Positions 21,974 through 32,675 of a DNA stretch of 64,000 nucleotides are shown in pieces (position 1 is the first letter of the stretch; the number at the start of each line of letters is the position of its first letter). The stretch is from Schizochytrium sp. TIO01 (taxonomy: Eukaryota; Sar; Bigyra; Thraustochytrida; Thraustochytriidae): the NCBI GenBank assembly GCA_004764695.1, contig SMSO01000031.1, positions 5,885,261 to 5,949,260 on the forward strand. Reading direction: 5' to 3'. The position numbers were made by a program, and so were the translations under genes. Below the pieces are notes generated by a model. It was not told where the DNA came from. It saw only the letters and a program-made list of their open reading frames with translations, and did not search any database.

Positions 21974-24010
21974 GGTGGATTTTGCAACAGAGGGGACTTA
22001 ATGGACCCAGCCCGGCTTCGATTCCTTGCAGCGGCGCTAGGCCTGCTGCGTATCTTGGCGTTGTCTTTCTGGGCTCCTTCACCAGGCGGCCTTGCACAAT
22101 TGAGCAATTTACCCGGCGAAGTTTCAAGGTTTGAAAAGGGGGTAACCCAGCAAACGATCAATCGATCGATCAATTGACTGATTGATCAAGCAACAAACAA
22201 ACAGCAACTTTGAAAACAAAATATACCAAACATCAAAAACACTGTAATATTACTCTACTACTACTATTAATAATAGGTACTTACTACCTACCTACATACT
22301 TGATTTTCTATGGAGACAGCACTACTACCTGATTGACGGGCGCGTGCAAAGATACCCCCCTTGCTCTCAGAGGTTCTCGCCTAAGTTTAACTATGTTGAT
22401 GGTAGGAGATGCAGGGGCTATAAAGGGAAAATGCGAAAGAGTGATATCCATAAACTTCCTTCAGTACCCACTTTCACTTGAGTGGATATTGCTAGGGATG
22501 TTTTTTTCTTTAGGAGGAGGAGGTATATTAAACGTTTTAGTTATAAGTATATTGACCCTCCTGGACTCGATTTGCTGCTTTACTTGTGGCGCTTTTTTGA
22601 TGGGTGCCTTCAAGTGCTTTTCTAAAGTCACCGTGATTCAAAGGGTCGAGCAGGCACTATAGAGAGACTGATGATTTGTATACTCCAGACTTCGCTTTAT
22701 CTTGTGTTCGGAAGACCGCTATTCTTCGAAGTTTTCTTTCCGTAACTTTTCGAGTACCAACGACAGCCTCTTTAAATAAAAGTTGTGTGAAGGCCGATCA
22801 ATACCGGCGCCAAATTTGTTTCGCACACCATGCAGGTAGTATTGGGCTAGCCAATATACCTACCTACTAAGGAATTTCAATGACAAGATGCGCTTCACAG
22901 GGTCATTTGGGCTGTGGCTCGAAATGACCGAGTGTTGACATACGATCGACCATGAATCAATGGCAGTTTTCTCTATCAGTCCAAGAATCGCCATTCAGAC
23001 CTCTGGAGACGCTATAACAGAACATCTGTCAAACGGCCCAGCGTGTTAGATATAATATGTTTTTTACACTTCTCTAAAGGTAAAACTTAGAGTGTAGCAC
23101 TGCTAGTTCTGCAAAACACAAAAGTTAGGTAGGTTGGTAGGAATTGATCTCCTAAGGTGCTGGATGAATGCAAGAGTTACGCATATGAAATAATTCGACA
23201 TTTCAAAAGAGTGCAAACAATCGCGAACTCATTTTGAAAAAACGATTTCGAGAATTTATCAACGTCTTTATTGTTGTATCAATGGTCAGCAAAAGAAGTG
23301 TATCTATGAGACTGTTTTGATATATGGAGTGCAGCGATGGACTTTAGAAAGACTACTGATTTTCATAACTCTATCATGTTGTGAGCAGTGCTCATTCTAG
23401 AGAACGAGTATAGAATGAAATGCTTTGCTACCGCACATGACATTGGGCAAGTTATTATCTCTCTATTGCTCACAGAGAAAATATTTACATAAAAATCATT
23501 CTTGCTCGACTTACCAGAGTTTGAATCATATGCAGATTTAAAAAGATTTTGCATATCGGCCCAGCTCAAAATGAAATTATTAACCCTTTTGAGGGAAGGA
23601 GGCTGCCATAGTGCAATTCAAACATGAGTAGTATTACAGAGCCTCTAGCTAAGAACTTTCAACGTCTCTTAACATTCACTACCTGGTATAAATTGAGTCC
23701 ATCTCTTCTGCACTAGGTGGCAGGTAGATAGATATCGAGTGATAGTTTTGGTTTGTGTTCTACCCAAGTTAAAAAAAATAGTGTCTGAGTAGTAAGGAGC
23801 CAAAGTACTCGACGACACCAGAATGATGAGAAAAAGCATCGTAATGACCAAAAAAGATATTGTCACAGTAACACTAACTACGTAAGTTGGTACTACCCTT
23901 GGTAACCATATTGTACCCCACCACTGTATGTGTCAGTGCAACAAGACAACAAATCTATGTCACAGCTGATTGAACTTGTGTGAGCTCAATCGCTCTGCCC
24001 AGACACAAGG
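21974..24010. other. Divergent intergenic region, ROCO gene / membrane protein
   Basis: About 2 kb. Near the ROCO start is a GATC/AATC tetranucleotide stretch (about 22156-22188). A TACTA/TACCTAC patch lies at 22250-22305 and another at 23874-23900, about 120 bases before the 24011 gene. Open frames here (22333-22662, 22676-22870) lack ATG or coding character. On the minus strand a frame ending at a GTAAGT donor near 23512 is weakly exon-like but has no partner exon. Confidence 0.45.
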
Positions 24011-24715
24011 ATGGCCTCGCCCCCTGCAGTGAGAAGGCCTTTTGCCTTTCCGACATATCCATGGGAAGATCTTCGGTTCTCCCGGGTTGGACACGAGGAT
24101 GAGCTGCGAGGTCCTCGCTGCGAAGATGGGACTGGAGGCTGCCTTGCATGGACAGCAACGATTTATGCTTATGGAACTCTTCTTTTCACATTGGTTGGCG
24201 CCACGCATGGAATCATTTATGTTGCAAGTGGAATTCATCAGTACTCTCTCACTGGCCCTGATTGGATCATGCTCGTATTTTTCATAATCTTTTTTGCCTA
24301 TATTGAAGGTTACAGAGGCTTTCATGAATCCTGGAACCCATACGTTGTGCGGCGCTGTTTTCTTGTTGGACAAGGACTCTCCAGGAAGCAGCCTGTGCGC
24401 TCGTTCATTGTGCTCATCTTGGCGCCCTTTTTCGCGGCTGGTCTATTTTTCACCTCGAAGAAGCGACTCATCCTCTCATATACCCTGTATCCAATGATTG
24501 TCGCCTTTGTCCTGCTGGTTGTTCACTTGCCACACCCTCAGCATGAGATAGTTGATGTTGGTGTTGCACTGGGAATTGGCATGGGAACACTCTCGTTCAT
24601 ATACCACTTTATCTATAGTATTTACAAAGGCATTCTTCCCTTCGACCGAGATGCTCGAGTTCTTTTAGATGGTATGAGCGAGCCGCTCGTCGGCGAAGAA
24701 TACAATCTTGAGTAG
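24011..24715 (+). CDS. Conserved-looking small multi-pass membrane protein, function unknown
   Basis: 234 residues from ATG in AGGATGG context. A hydrophilic N-terminus of about 45 residues precedes hydrophobic helices at about 47-72, 85-98, 131-148, 160-175 and 183-203. Between helices two and three lies YIEGYRGFHESWNPYVVRR, then a phosphate-binding-like FFTSKKRLILSY loop and IVDVGVALGIG. I recall similarly arranged uncharacterised membrane proteins in bacteria and algae, but cannot name a family with certainty. The C-terminus is acidic (EPLVGEEYNLE). It converges with the TPR gene, only about 200 bases separating the stops. No intron seen. Subcellular location is not evident: no clear signal peptide. 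Confidence 0.8.
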   Translation: MASPPAVRRPFAFPTYPWEDLRFSRVGHEDELRGPRCEDGTGGCLAWTATIYAYGTLLFTLVGATHGIIYVASGIHQYSLTGPDWIMLVFFIIFFAYIEGYRGFHESWNPYVVRRCFLVGQGLSRKQPVRSFIVLILAPFFAAGLFFTSKKRLILSYTLYPMIVAFVLLVVHLPHPQHEIVDVGVALGIGMGTLSFIYHFIYSIYKGILPFDRDARVLLDGMSEPLVGEEYNLE

Positions 24716-24913
24716 AACCGATGTAATCGACTTCAGTCTGGCTTTCACTCAAAAATCACTCTCAGCGCAGAAGCAAACCCATCACGGCATATGGTGGTCC
24801 CAATTTTATTATGCTACAATTTTGAAGATCAAGATTAAACACCTCTGCACATTTCATTTGATTTTTTATTAAGTATCACACTCCACTAAACCCCTTTGTA
24901 ATAATACTTGAAA
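24716..24913. other. Short convergent 3' spacer
   Basis: About 200 bases of AT-rich sequence separate the stop codons of the two convergent genes. AATAAT- and ATTAAA-like strings could serve as poly(A) signals on either strand. Confidence 0.4.
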
Positions 24914-25858
24914 CTACTGATCTATGTCTTTAAGAACCTCTGAAACTTGGTAAACAGCTTTAGTAAAGTCTTCATCGCGGTCCTCCTCTGGAACACAAAT
25001 GGTCGCAACTGCAAGACAGCGGAGTAATAGGTTTTTGGCTTCAATCTCACGACCCTGCGCCAACAAGCTCATTCCCGCATTATTTAAGACTCCAGCCAGG
25101 TTTTTAGCACGGTGTGTGTTTTTTAGTAAAGGTTGAAATTCCCGAGAACCTTGCTCAAATGCAGTCCAGCATGCATCCATTACAGATGGGTCGTCTCGAG
25201 CAAACTTTGCAATTGACTGCACATAGTAACCGAGGGCTGCTCGATGGTTACCTTTGTTGTCTGAGAGTTGACCCAAGTGATCCAGTGCGGTGGCTTGTGC
25301 ATCAAGGAACCTATCCATAGCGTACATGTCCAGATTGGTACTGGGCTCCATCTTCACTATTTCCTCATACAATCTCTTTGATTCGGCTTGCTTCCCTGTG
25401 CGATTTAGGTTATCAGCAAGCAGGATCATTACAGGAACCTCTGCTTTTTCTGTAAAGGGTGAACTCTGCAGGTGGTTGAGAGCTTGTCGCAAAAGCGGTG
25501 TTGCCTTCGCTGGTTCATTTTCATCTTCTGCTCTCTGAGCCTGGCCAATGAGCATTTCTACACGGCGTGGTGTCGGCGTGACTGTAGATTTAATGAGCCA
25601 AACACCAGCCACGGCAATAATGCCAAATCCTAGCAAACGACGGTTCTCACGCCAAAAGAAATCCCAAAACGATTCCGATGATTGACTTTGGCTTGACGAA
25701 AACCGCGCTTTATTCATTCGGATGAAACGAGCCTTTGAGGTCATATCACTCTCATGCAAGCTACTGAATATTGAGGGGCATCCTCTTTTATGAGCAGATC
25801 GGGACTTTCCTACGCTAGCGAGGACCCCGCGCCTTGCTGCTGATTGTAGCACGTTCAT
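24914..25858 (-). CDS. TPR protein with mitochondrial-type N-terminus and one membrane anchor
   Basis: 314 residues. The frame opens two codons earlier with GTG; ATG 25858 is the first credible start. The N-terminus is rich in Arg, Ser and Ala without acidic residues for about the first 35 positions (SAARRGVLASVGKSRSAHKR), typical of a mitochondrial presequence. A single hydrophobic helix follows at about 72-92 (LLGFGIIAVAGVWLIKST). From about 95 the chain is all-helical with TPR-like 34-residue spacing, for example MLIGQAQRAEDENEPAKATP and VMILLADNLNRTGKQAESKR. This layout resembles inner-membrane TPR assembly factors such as TTC19, which aids complex III, but no residue proves orthology. 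A tetranucleotide GCTT/TGCT tract lies about 165-200 bases upstream of the start. Confidence 0.75.
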   Translation of the reverse strand: MNVLQSAARRGVLASVGKSRSAHKRGCPSIFSSLHESDMTSKARFIRMNKARFSSSQSQSSESFWDFFWRENRRLLGFGIIAVAGVWLIKSTVTPTPRRVEMLIGQAQRAEDENEPAKATPLLRQALNHLQSSPFTEKAEVPVMILLADNLNRTGKQAESKRLYEEIVKMEPSTNLDMYAMDRFLDAQATALDHLGQLSDNKGNHRAALGYYVQSIAKFARDDPSVMDACWTAFEQGSREFQPLLKNTHRAKNLAGVLNNAGMSLLAQGREIEAKNLLLRCLAVATICVPEEDRDEDFTKAVYQVSEVLKDIDQ

Positions 25859-28800
25859 GGGCACTGCAACTCCAAAAGCTGACGACTAGCAACTCTCGGA
25901 GACGGAGCTCCGCTGCGTAAGGTCCAAACAAAGCTGCTTATTTTTAGAGACTGCAGTCTCCCGTTGGTTAGGAGGCCCTCTGCTTAATACCTCTCGTAGT
26001 TGCCTTCGCCCCGCAGAACGTGCTTTGCTTGCTTGCTCACTTGCTTGCTTGCTTGCTGTACAGGCATAGCTTCAGATTCCTTACTTCACAGAAGAAACAA
26101 TTTCGATGTGATAGTACCATGCTAGTAGAACAACAAAGGTAATTCCACGTTCCTGAGCTGTTGATCCAGGCAGGTCGGGATTTAGGAAACGCGGCCAATT
26201 TCATGCTTAAAGCTGATTTCATGAAATGCAATCCACATCTGCAAATAAAGTTGCTTTTCATGCATTTATTTAAAAAATAAAAAAAGAGAATGTCTGATTC
26301 GTTTGATGAAAACTATTAGGGCACTAATAGGCCAGTTCTTTTTCTTTTGAGGTGGTGAGATACTTTCTTTCTTTCGTTTTTCTCCCAGTCGAAACGTGAC
26401 CACTTCGCTACATTTTCTTGCATCCTATGAGACACAAGATCTAGAGTACAATGAGCATGACCATGCATTTACTCTTGACCTCCTGAGACCCATCCCGGCT
26501 GAGAACGCAGGCGTGGCAGAATCTGGCTTGTCCTTCGAATTTAGGTCTCAATCAGAGCAAGTTTTTGCACAACTAGCTGCCATTGTTCATGGATCTGTAC
26601 TTTCTCTTCCAATGCACATGAGAGCGAAATGGCCCGAGTGGTCCTGTAGCTCTAGGAGCGCCAAGGAGCTGATGAGATCTAGATTATATCCGAAATACCC
26701 CCTCGTACTCTTAGTTTCAGAGGGACCGTGAATACGTAGTTGGCATTATTGTGTTGTGTCCGCTACATTTAGCATCCAATGCGACTCCTGGTGGCTTTAG
26801 AAAAGAATAATCTCAGTTCTAAACCTACTGTTCCTACGAACCGCACGCTTGCGTAGAATCGAGCAGGGCATTGTCGATCTCAAGTTTGTGATTGCTATTC
26901 TAGAACATAGTTGTTGGCGACCGACCAGGGATGAACTGCGCTGGCAATGAGCTACAAGGAAGCAGTTGAGTTTATTATTTTTTTGTTTTTGTTTTTTAAT
27001 TAAGTAAGTAAGTAAGGACCAGTGGATCATAATGTGACATCCTCATGACAAGGTTAGATATGTGCAGCGAGGCAAGAAGTGTTCTCATCGAATTTGTCAA
27101 GAGTGAGGAGTAAGATTGATCCCCCTTTCTCTCAAGATCGTGCGCATATATGCATTTTAAGGATTTTCTTTTTGTGTGCAACCGATTGGTTATTCTGAGG
27201 TTTCGGTTCTTGTCGAGCTTCCAAAGCAGTTCTTACTACTTTCTCTCATTGCAGTTCACTCGGCATGCATTTTGATCAAAGGTGCGGCACAACACTGAAG
27301 TCTAGAGCAAACACCAAGCTATGAACTTATCGCCTATTGGACATCCATCCCCTCTGATACCGGTAGTACCGAAGTATACACGCAGGAAATAATGTCTAAA
27401 AGGTAGCAACCAAGGCGTTTCCATTTTCCCACCCAGGCCGAAACTATAGCGCAGACATTCAGCAACTCGGTCATATTTCTAAATCGAGACATTCTACGCA
27501 TGGACTTTGCTCAAAAGCGAGTTTAGGAGGAAAGACAGCATGCTCGTGGGTTTCGAATACAGTAACCCTGCTCTCTCAGCTTTGCTTTTCTGAAGAATTT
27601 TTACTCTTCAGAGCCACATTTAATGTTTGTTTGATTTTTTATCAACATTGTTGAACGAAGATAAATGCACGAGAGACCAAGGCTGATCGTAACTCATAAT
27701 CTCGGGCGCAACGTGCGGCAAGTCTTTGTTCCACTTTCTCCTAGGAAGAACTTATTTTACTTACGTAGAGTGATTGTTTTGGCTTGAGTCTTAAAAAAGA
27801 TTGCAACCCAGTGCATACCTATCCATCCATCCCCCTTTACCCTTTTCCACCTTCCATGCAATTGAGGAAGTTGGTTTCCTTGCAGTGAATTAAAATGTCT
27901 CATTGTCAATGCCATCTTCTACCTGTCGCCGTGCTCGTAAGCGCGAAGTATAAACGAATGAAACCACTGGCAGATTAAATTATCCTCGAGTTCTTTCTGG
28001 GTACGCTAAGTGGGCAACTTAGGTTCATCCTTGGCGTCTACAACAATTATTGCTTTAAATCATGGTTGACTGACCATCTGGAATTTGTACCCTACGCAGT
28101 GCTCCTTATCAAAATTCTCCCTTTGACTTGAACTTGGGTGGAAACTCGAGTCAGAACGATCACTCACTGGCATACCCCTACCTCGCAGTCGTCCATTTGA
28201 GTTCTCAACAGCATATTATTTATTCTTCATCGCATCTCAAAGTTTCCTGACCACCTTCCAAAGCGCCGATGATCGAAAGAGCCAACTAACCCAATACTCT
28301 TTGTACCTCCATATGAAACCATATGAAACTGAAACTGCATGGAGGTGATTGTAGACGAATTGGGCAGAGCTATGTATAGTGCCTCATCTTGATATATATA
28401 TATGCTTAGAGGTGTTTATCTCACAATGCACCTATGTTATCTGTGCATCATGGTGTTGCTAATATGATAAAACAAAGTAAGGCTTTTAAAAAATGAAAAA
28501 TTGAAAATATATAGATAAAAGTATGTTCCCAATAATGCATTTCCAAACCTCCCATTTGAACCAATCATTGCTCCTCTGGTGCAAGTTATGGTCCTTTGGT
28601 CTTAGACAGACTGCCTCTGCTAGTTAGAGTGATCGCACTTCGCACTTAGCTACCATGGGAGGCTTGGCTAACTTTGGGGGACAGAGAGGTAACTTAATCT
28701 ATAATGACTGCTCCTCTTATTCATGAGATTAATATCTAATTTTAAAAACAACTGTTAACTTGCTTCAACTAATTACAGACCGTTGATGAATTAATTAACT

Positions 28801-29029
28801 ACTTTTCATTTCTTTTTCTTTCATGGAGGAGCTACTAATAAAGAAGCAGGAAGATCACTTCCGAATAATCTGCTATCCCTAATAGCTATCTAGGTACTAG
28901 GCTTTTCGATTATCTGTTTATGACTTTTCGTTGATACCCGTCCTCAAAATCTTGGTCCACATAATCAGTGACAGCAATACCGCAGTCGCAGTGCAGCGTC
29001 TAAAGTGAGGTTGAAGCTGCCTGTCAATC
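25859..29029. other. Long intergenic region with no supported gene
   Basis: About 3.2 kb. It begins with a GC-richer leader and the TGCT/GCTT tract (26021-26058) of the TPR gene. A 111-codon ATG-less frame at 26396-26731 has somewhat protein-like composition (HDHAFTLDLLRPIPAENAG) but no start and no recognised domain. (TAAG)3 occurs at 27002-27015. The rest is AT-rich. The last 150 bases before 29030 include a CTAGGTACTAGG patch and a likely 5' leader. Confidence 0.45.
26021..26058. repeat. (TGCT/GCTT)n tetranucleotide tract
   Basis: About nine imperfect copies interrupted by CAC, in the presumed 5' leader or promoter of the TPR gene on the minus strand. Confidence 0.85.
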
Positions 29030-31711
29030 ATGCGAATCATGCGTAGTCATACAGCCCTCATCGCGCTTCTGTGCGCTGTGCTCTTAGGCTGTTCTCGAGC
29101 TCAAGATGTTGAGATGACAGCACCGGCTCCAAGCCCGGAGCCCACGCAGGCGCCAACAACGCCAGCTCCCACGAAAGCCCCTACTCCAGCTCCCACGAAG
29201 CGAGACAAATCGTGGGTGATTTCTGCAGACGAATCATTTCTTGATTTTTTTGTGGACAGGTTCAATGCAGATTTCGACTATAACGAGGACCAGGGTAATA
29301 CGGAGGTGCCTCCAACATTCATTTATGATAACGGTTCGCTTAACAGCCAATGGCGCATGGGTGTAACAGTTCCGAAGCACTTGAACTACTTCATTGCGAA
29401 CATATGGCATGGAAATCACAGAAACGTGACCTCATACTTTGATGAGGATCTAAAAGCTAAGGTGACTATCGCGAACAAGAACATCGTCTCTCGCGTTAAG
29501 GTTTCATTAGAACAGAAGCTTACCACTCAGTTCAATTTCGAAATGGAGTGCATTGCAGATGGCGTCACGGAACTCCTAGTGTCAATCGATCGTGAAAAGT
29601 CAGGCAAGCGCATGTTTAAACTCATCAAGGAATGTTCTGTCTCGCACAGTGATGGCCTTTTGATTTCACTGCACTCTGGTGAACTGGTTTTTCATGATGG
29701 CCATGTCCTCCCCGAATTTGATGTTCACGATCGCCGCGGCATTTCTTTCATCGCCTCGAAAGAAGACCAGTCTGACGTATTCTACTTCCACACTTACCTC
29801 GAGAGAGGTGGCTTTGAAATTGTTGGTAACCCCTCGGTCCACGCGCACAAACCCACGGAGGCTCTTCTTCAATGGATCGCGAGCACGCAGCCAGGACTTC
29901 AATCGATGGCTGAGAAGTACAAGCAGAAGCTAGCTATGGGCTTAATCGAAGCTGGTAGCGACGATGACACCAATGACGAAGAAGACGACTACGAAGAGGA
30001 GTACGAGGAAGAGGATAAAGCTAATGAGGAAGAAATTATTGGGTCCGAAACCACCGAGGCTGATATGGAAAAGGTCCCTGATTCTATTTCTGGTGGTGTT
30101 CTCAAAGAGATCACTAATACCGGAGACGTTGATGCTGATGAGACTGGCTATGGTAGTATTTGTAAGCCTGCTATCTCTGGTATCCTTGCTGAGGGTAAAC
30201 GGACTCGCATTGTTTATCACGAGGAGCTTGGCGAGAAGAAGCTCCTCGGTTTCGCTTCCGCCGGTCTTCTCGGTATGCATGGTGGTCGTAAGCTTCAAAT
30301 TGATTACAACTGTCTTCGCGATGGTCTTGCAGTTATCTCCCTGTCATTTTACGTGCGTCGTCTTGGTGACAAAAAGGATGTGAGCGACCGTATTGACTTC
30401 AACTGGCTCAAGGTGTGCAGTGCGGAGCAATTTTCTAGTGATAGCGAACTTGACCTCATGGGCTTTAATGTCCACCTTGGTATGTACGCTCGTGAGGAGC
30501 CCTCATTCTTCCCTATTCTTAATGGCCTCACCACTGAATCATTCCGTTGGAACACAATATCTATGATCGCAAGCCCCGAGGAGGTTTCTACATCTTTTTA
30601 CATTAACTTGCGTGAATCAATTGAGGAAGACCGCAAGAAGAACGGCATCACTGAGGCTGTTCGCGTTCGCAAAGTAAGTGTTAGCGCTGAAAAGGGGCGT
30701 AAGGTCAGTAATACAAAGCTTTCTGGTCACGGAGCTGCTGGAGGAATTGTGTCGTCTGACAGCATGCCCGTAACAGTTCATTACAACTGTAAGAAAACTG
30801 GCACGATCCGTATGACCCTCAAACTCAAGCTTGATATCGTTCGGGAAAATAGCGATGGGAGTATCGAGAACTTGTCTAATCGTATGCGTACTTTGCGTTT
30901 TCATTGGATTAAGTACTGTGCTGTCACCCCTCTTGATCAGCTTTTGGGAAGTACTGAGGATCCGGCACGCTTTACCCTTCCCACAACTGACAGCTCTGTA
31001 AGCTTCTCTGATAGCCGCGCGTTCAATTCGATCCCGGCAATCTCCAATGGCAAAGTATCTTCTCTCTTTGTTGCATCGGAAGCTAACTCGCGGAATGTGA
31101 TGGCCTCCCTTTACCACGTCAACAGCAATGACAAAACCTTCGCTATCAAACTGTATGCCAAGCCCGTTGATCAGAGTTCCTCACGAGCGCACATGGGTAT
31201 TCTATTTAATGAGCCAGTTCTGACCACCTCAAACACTCATTGCCAGGCGGTCCTACGCGATATTGGTGAGATGGAGTCCATGTACAACCTTGGTATTGCA
31301 AATTTCATGGAAGAGAACCTTGATGCTACTGAGATGGCATCCCTGCCTCAAAAACGTTCCAAGTCCTCTATGCAGAGCCTCTACGAGGTGACTAAGGAAG
31401 CTCCCATGTTTTTGGTTGTTGACCACATTTGCCATAATTCTGGTGACTCCATGGTAACTTTGCAGCTTCCCATCTATGGACGTACTGACGAGATTCTTAC
31501 TTTCCGTTGGGTCAAACAGTGCTCTTATTCTGAAATCAAGCTCGACGCTAAGCAGACTGGCGGCACCGTTGCGTTCTTTGTTACTTTGGCCGTTATCATT
31601 ACAAGTGCCATCTTCTGTGTTGTTTTGCGTCGTCAGCGCCAGAAGATCCTCTATCTGAGATCTAAGGATAAACACGGCTTTGACCGCATGGATGTTGTAT
31701 CATCCCTTTAA
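29030..31711 (+). CDS. Type I membrane glycoprotein-like protein with four Cys-framed repeats
   Basis: 893 residues. A cleavable signal peptide (SHTALIALLCAVLLGCSRAQ) is followed by a Pro/Thr-rich linker (about 30-60) and a long ectodomain. One transmembrane helix lies near the C-terminus (TVAFFVTLAVIITSAIFCVV), then a basic cytosolic tail of about 30 residues. The ectodomain contains four related segments at 29542-29645, 30298-30423, 30778-30923 and 31415-31527. Each starts with a Cys then a Gly within about five residues and ends with an aromatic-x-W/L-x-K-x-C signature (FNWLKVCS, FHWIKYCA, FRWVKQCS, FKLIKECS). A Glu/Asp-rich stretch spans about residues 311-337. I know no named family with this pattern; a secretory-pathway or surface receptor/adhesion role is an inference from topology. 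Codon use is strongly biased (GCC, CTT, CGT), suggesting good expression. No intron is evident. Confidence 0.85.
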   Translation: MRIMRSHTALIALLCAVLLGCSRAQDVEMTAPAPSPEPTQAPTTPAPTKAPTPAPTKRDKSWVISADESFLDFFVDRFNADFDYNEDQGNTEVPPTFIYDNGSLNSQWRMGVTVPKHLNYFIANIWHGNHRNVTSYFDEDLKAKVTIANKNIVSRVKVSLEQKLTTQFNFEMECIADGVTELLVSIDREKSGKRMFKLIKECSVSHSDGLLISLHSGELVFHDGHVLPEFDVHDRRGISFIASKEDQSDVFYFHTYLERGGFEIVGNPSVHAHKPTEALLQWIASTQPGLQSMAEKYKQKLAMGLIEAGSDDDTNDEEDDYEEEYEEEDKANEEEIIGSETTEADMEKVPDSISGGVLKEITNTGDVDADETGYGSICKPAISGILAEGKRTRIVYHEELGEKKLLGFASAGLLGMHGGRKLQIDYNCLRDGLAVISLSFYVRRLGDKKDVSDRIDFNWLKVCSAEQFSSDSELDLMGFNVHLGMYAREEPSFFPILNGLTTESFRWNTISMIASPEEVSTSFYINLRESIEEDRKKNGITEAVRVRKVSVSAEKGRKVSNTKLSGHGAAGGIVSSDSMPVTVHYNCKKTGTIRMTLKLKLDIVRENSDGSIENLSNRMRTLRFHWIKYCAVTPLDQLLGSTEDPARFTLPTTDSSVSFSDSRAFNSIPAISNGKVSSLFVASEANSRNVMASLYHVNSNDKTFAIKLYAKPVDQSSSRAHMGILFNEPVLTTSNTHCQAVLRDIGEMESMYNLGIANFMEENLDATEMASLPQKRSKSSMQSLYEVTKEAPMFLVVDHICHNSGDSMVTLQLPIYGRTDEILTFRWVKQCSYSEIKLDAKQTGGTVAFFVTLAVIITSAIFCVVLRRQRQKILYLRSKDKHGFDRMDVVSSL

Positions 31712-32675
31712 ATAACAACTGAATCAGGACGTCACCTTGAAAAAAATATATCTACCGGGGTACCGTAAACATATGGTATACAACACAAACAAGAGCAATA
31801 CTCAAGCATTTGCGCACCAAACTAAGGGGCGAACAGCGTGAATGACGGCATCTATTTCATCCGCAACCGTGATCATATGCAAGCAATATAGGTAACCAAA
31901 TAAGTGAAGAACACTATACTTCTCTTGTGCTTCTTTTTTTTTTCTTCTAAACTCAGACATATGACAAAAATCACTGACACTCTAGCTTGCTTTCAAAATG
32001 CGAACTTCGCAACTTAGTTTATAAAGGTTCGACGTTAGTTTTTGGTCAAGTCTTGCAGCGCACAACAAAGCGAAGAAGGACACAAACGTTGGCTTTCACC
32101 AAAATTAAATGAAAAAATTGAAATAAATGTTGAAACAATCAAAATACTACGAATGCATACAATTTCAAATCTTTGGAGATTATAAGAGTAGTCTATGAAG
32201 ATACCAAACATTAAAATATTTGTTTATTTCTATGCCATAGGAATTGAAGACAAGAACACTCTCCAATTTGGTTGTGTCAGACGATAATTTAGGGAGCTCA
32301 GCTCCTGGATCCTAAATCCCAAATATAAGATGAGCATTTATTTTTCTTTTAGTTTATTTTTTTTAAAGAACAATAACATTGATTTCTTCTAACCTTTGCT
32401 TGCTTTGGGGGGGAAGCGAATAGCCCAACTGACTTTAGCTATGTATGGGAATACGTAGAAATGCATGTACGCTTGTGTGTATGTTTTTGCTCTTTACCAC
32501 AAGAAAAGATATGTTGAACGCCGAAGTTTGTGGTCATGAAGCTGTTTTCAAAAAGAGAAGGTCGAGGAACAGGTCGAGGACGAGGATGAGGAGTAAGAGG
32601 ATTATGGAGCGCAGTGGTGCGATATGAAGTTAGGGTGTCGATAGATTTAGCAAATGGGTGAGTGAATGAACGAAT
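31712..32675. other. Convergent 3' region between the repeat glycoprotein and CCT8
   Basis: AT-rich sequence with poly-T runs (31934, 32340). A GA-rich segment (32555-32610) gives a short Arg-rich frame on the plus strand that is not supported as a gene. Confidence 0.5.

Noticed and set aside
22333-22662. 109-codon frame upstream of the 24011 gene
   Set aside because: Begins at TTG, hydrophobic low-complexity end, no family; likely chance.
23363-23600. Minus-strand exon-like segment ending at a GTAAGT donor
   Set aside because: Short, no start in frame and no acceptor partner found; could be chance.
26396-26731. 111-codon plus-strand frame with fairly protein-like content
   Set aside because: No ATG at the start, no recognised domain, no convincing splice partner. 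Kept only as a note in the intergenic entry.
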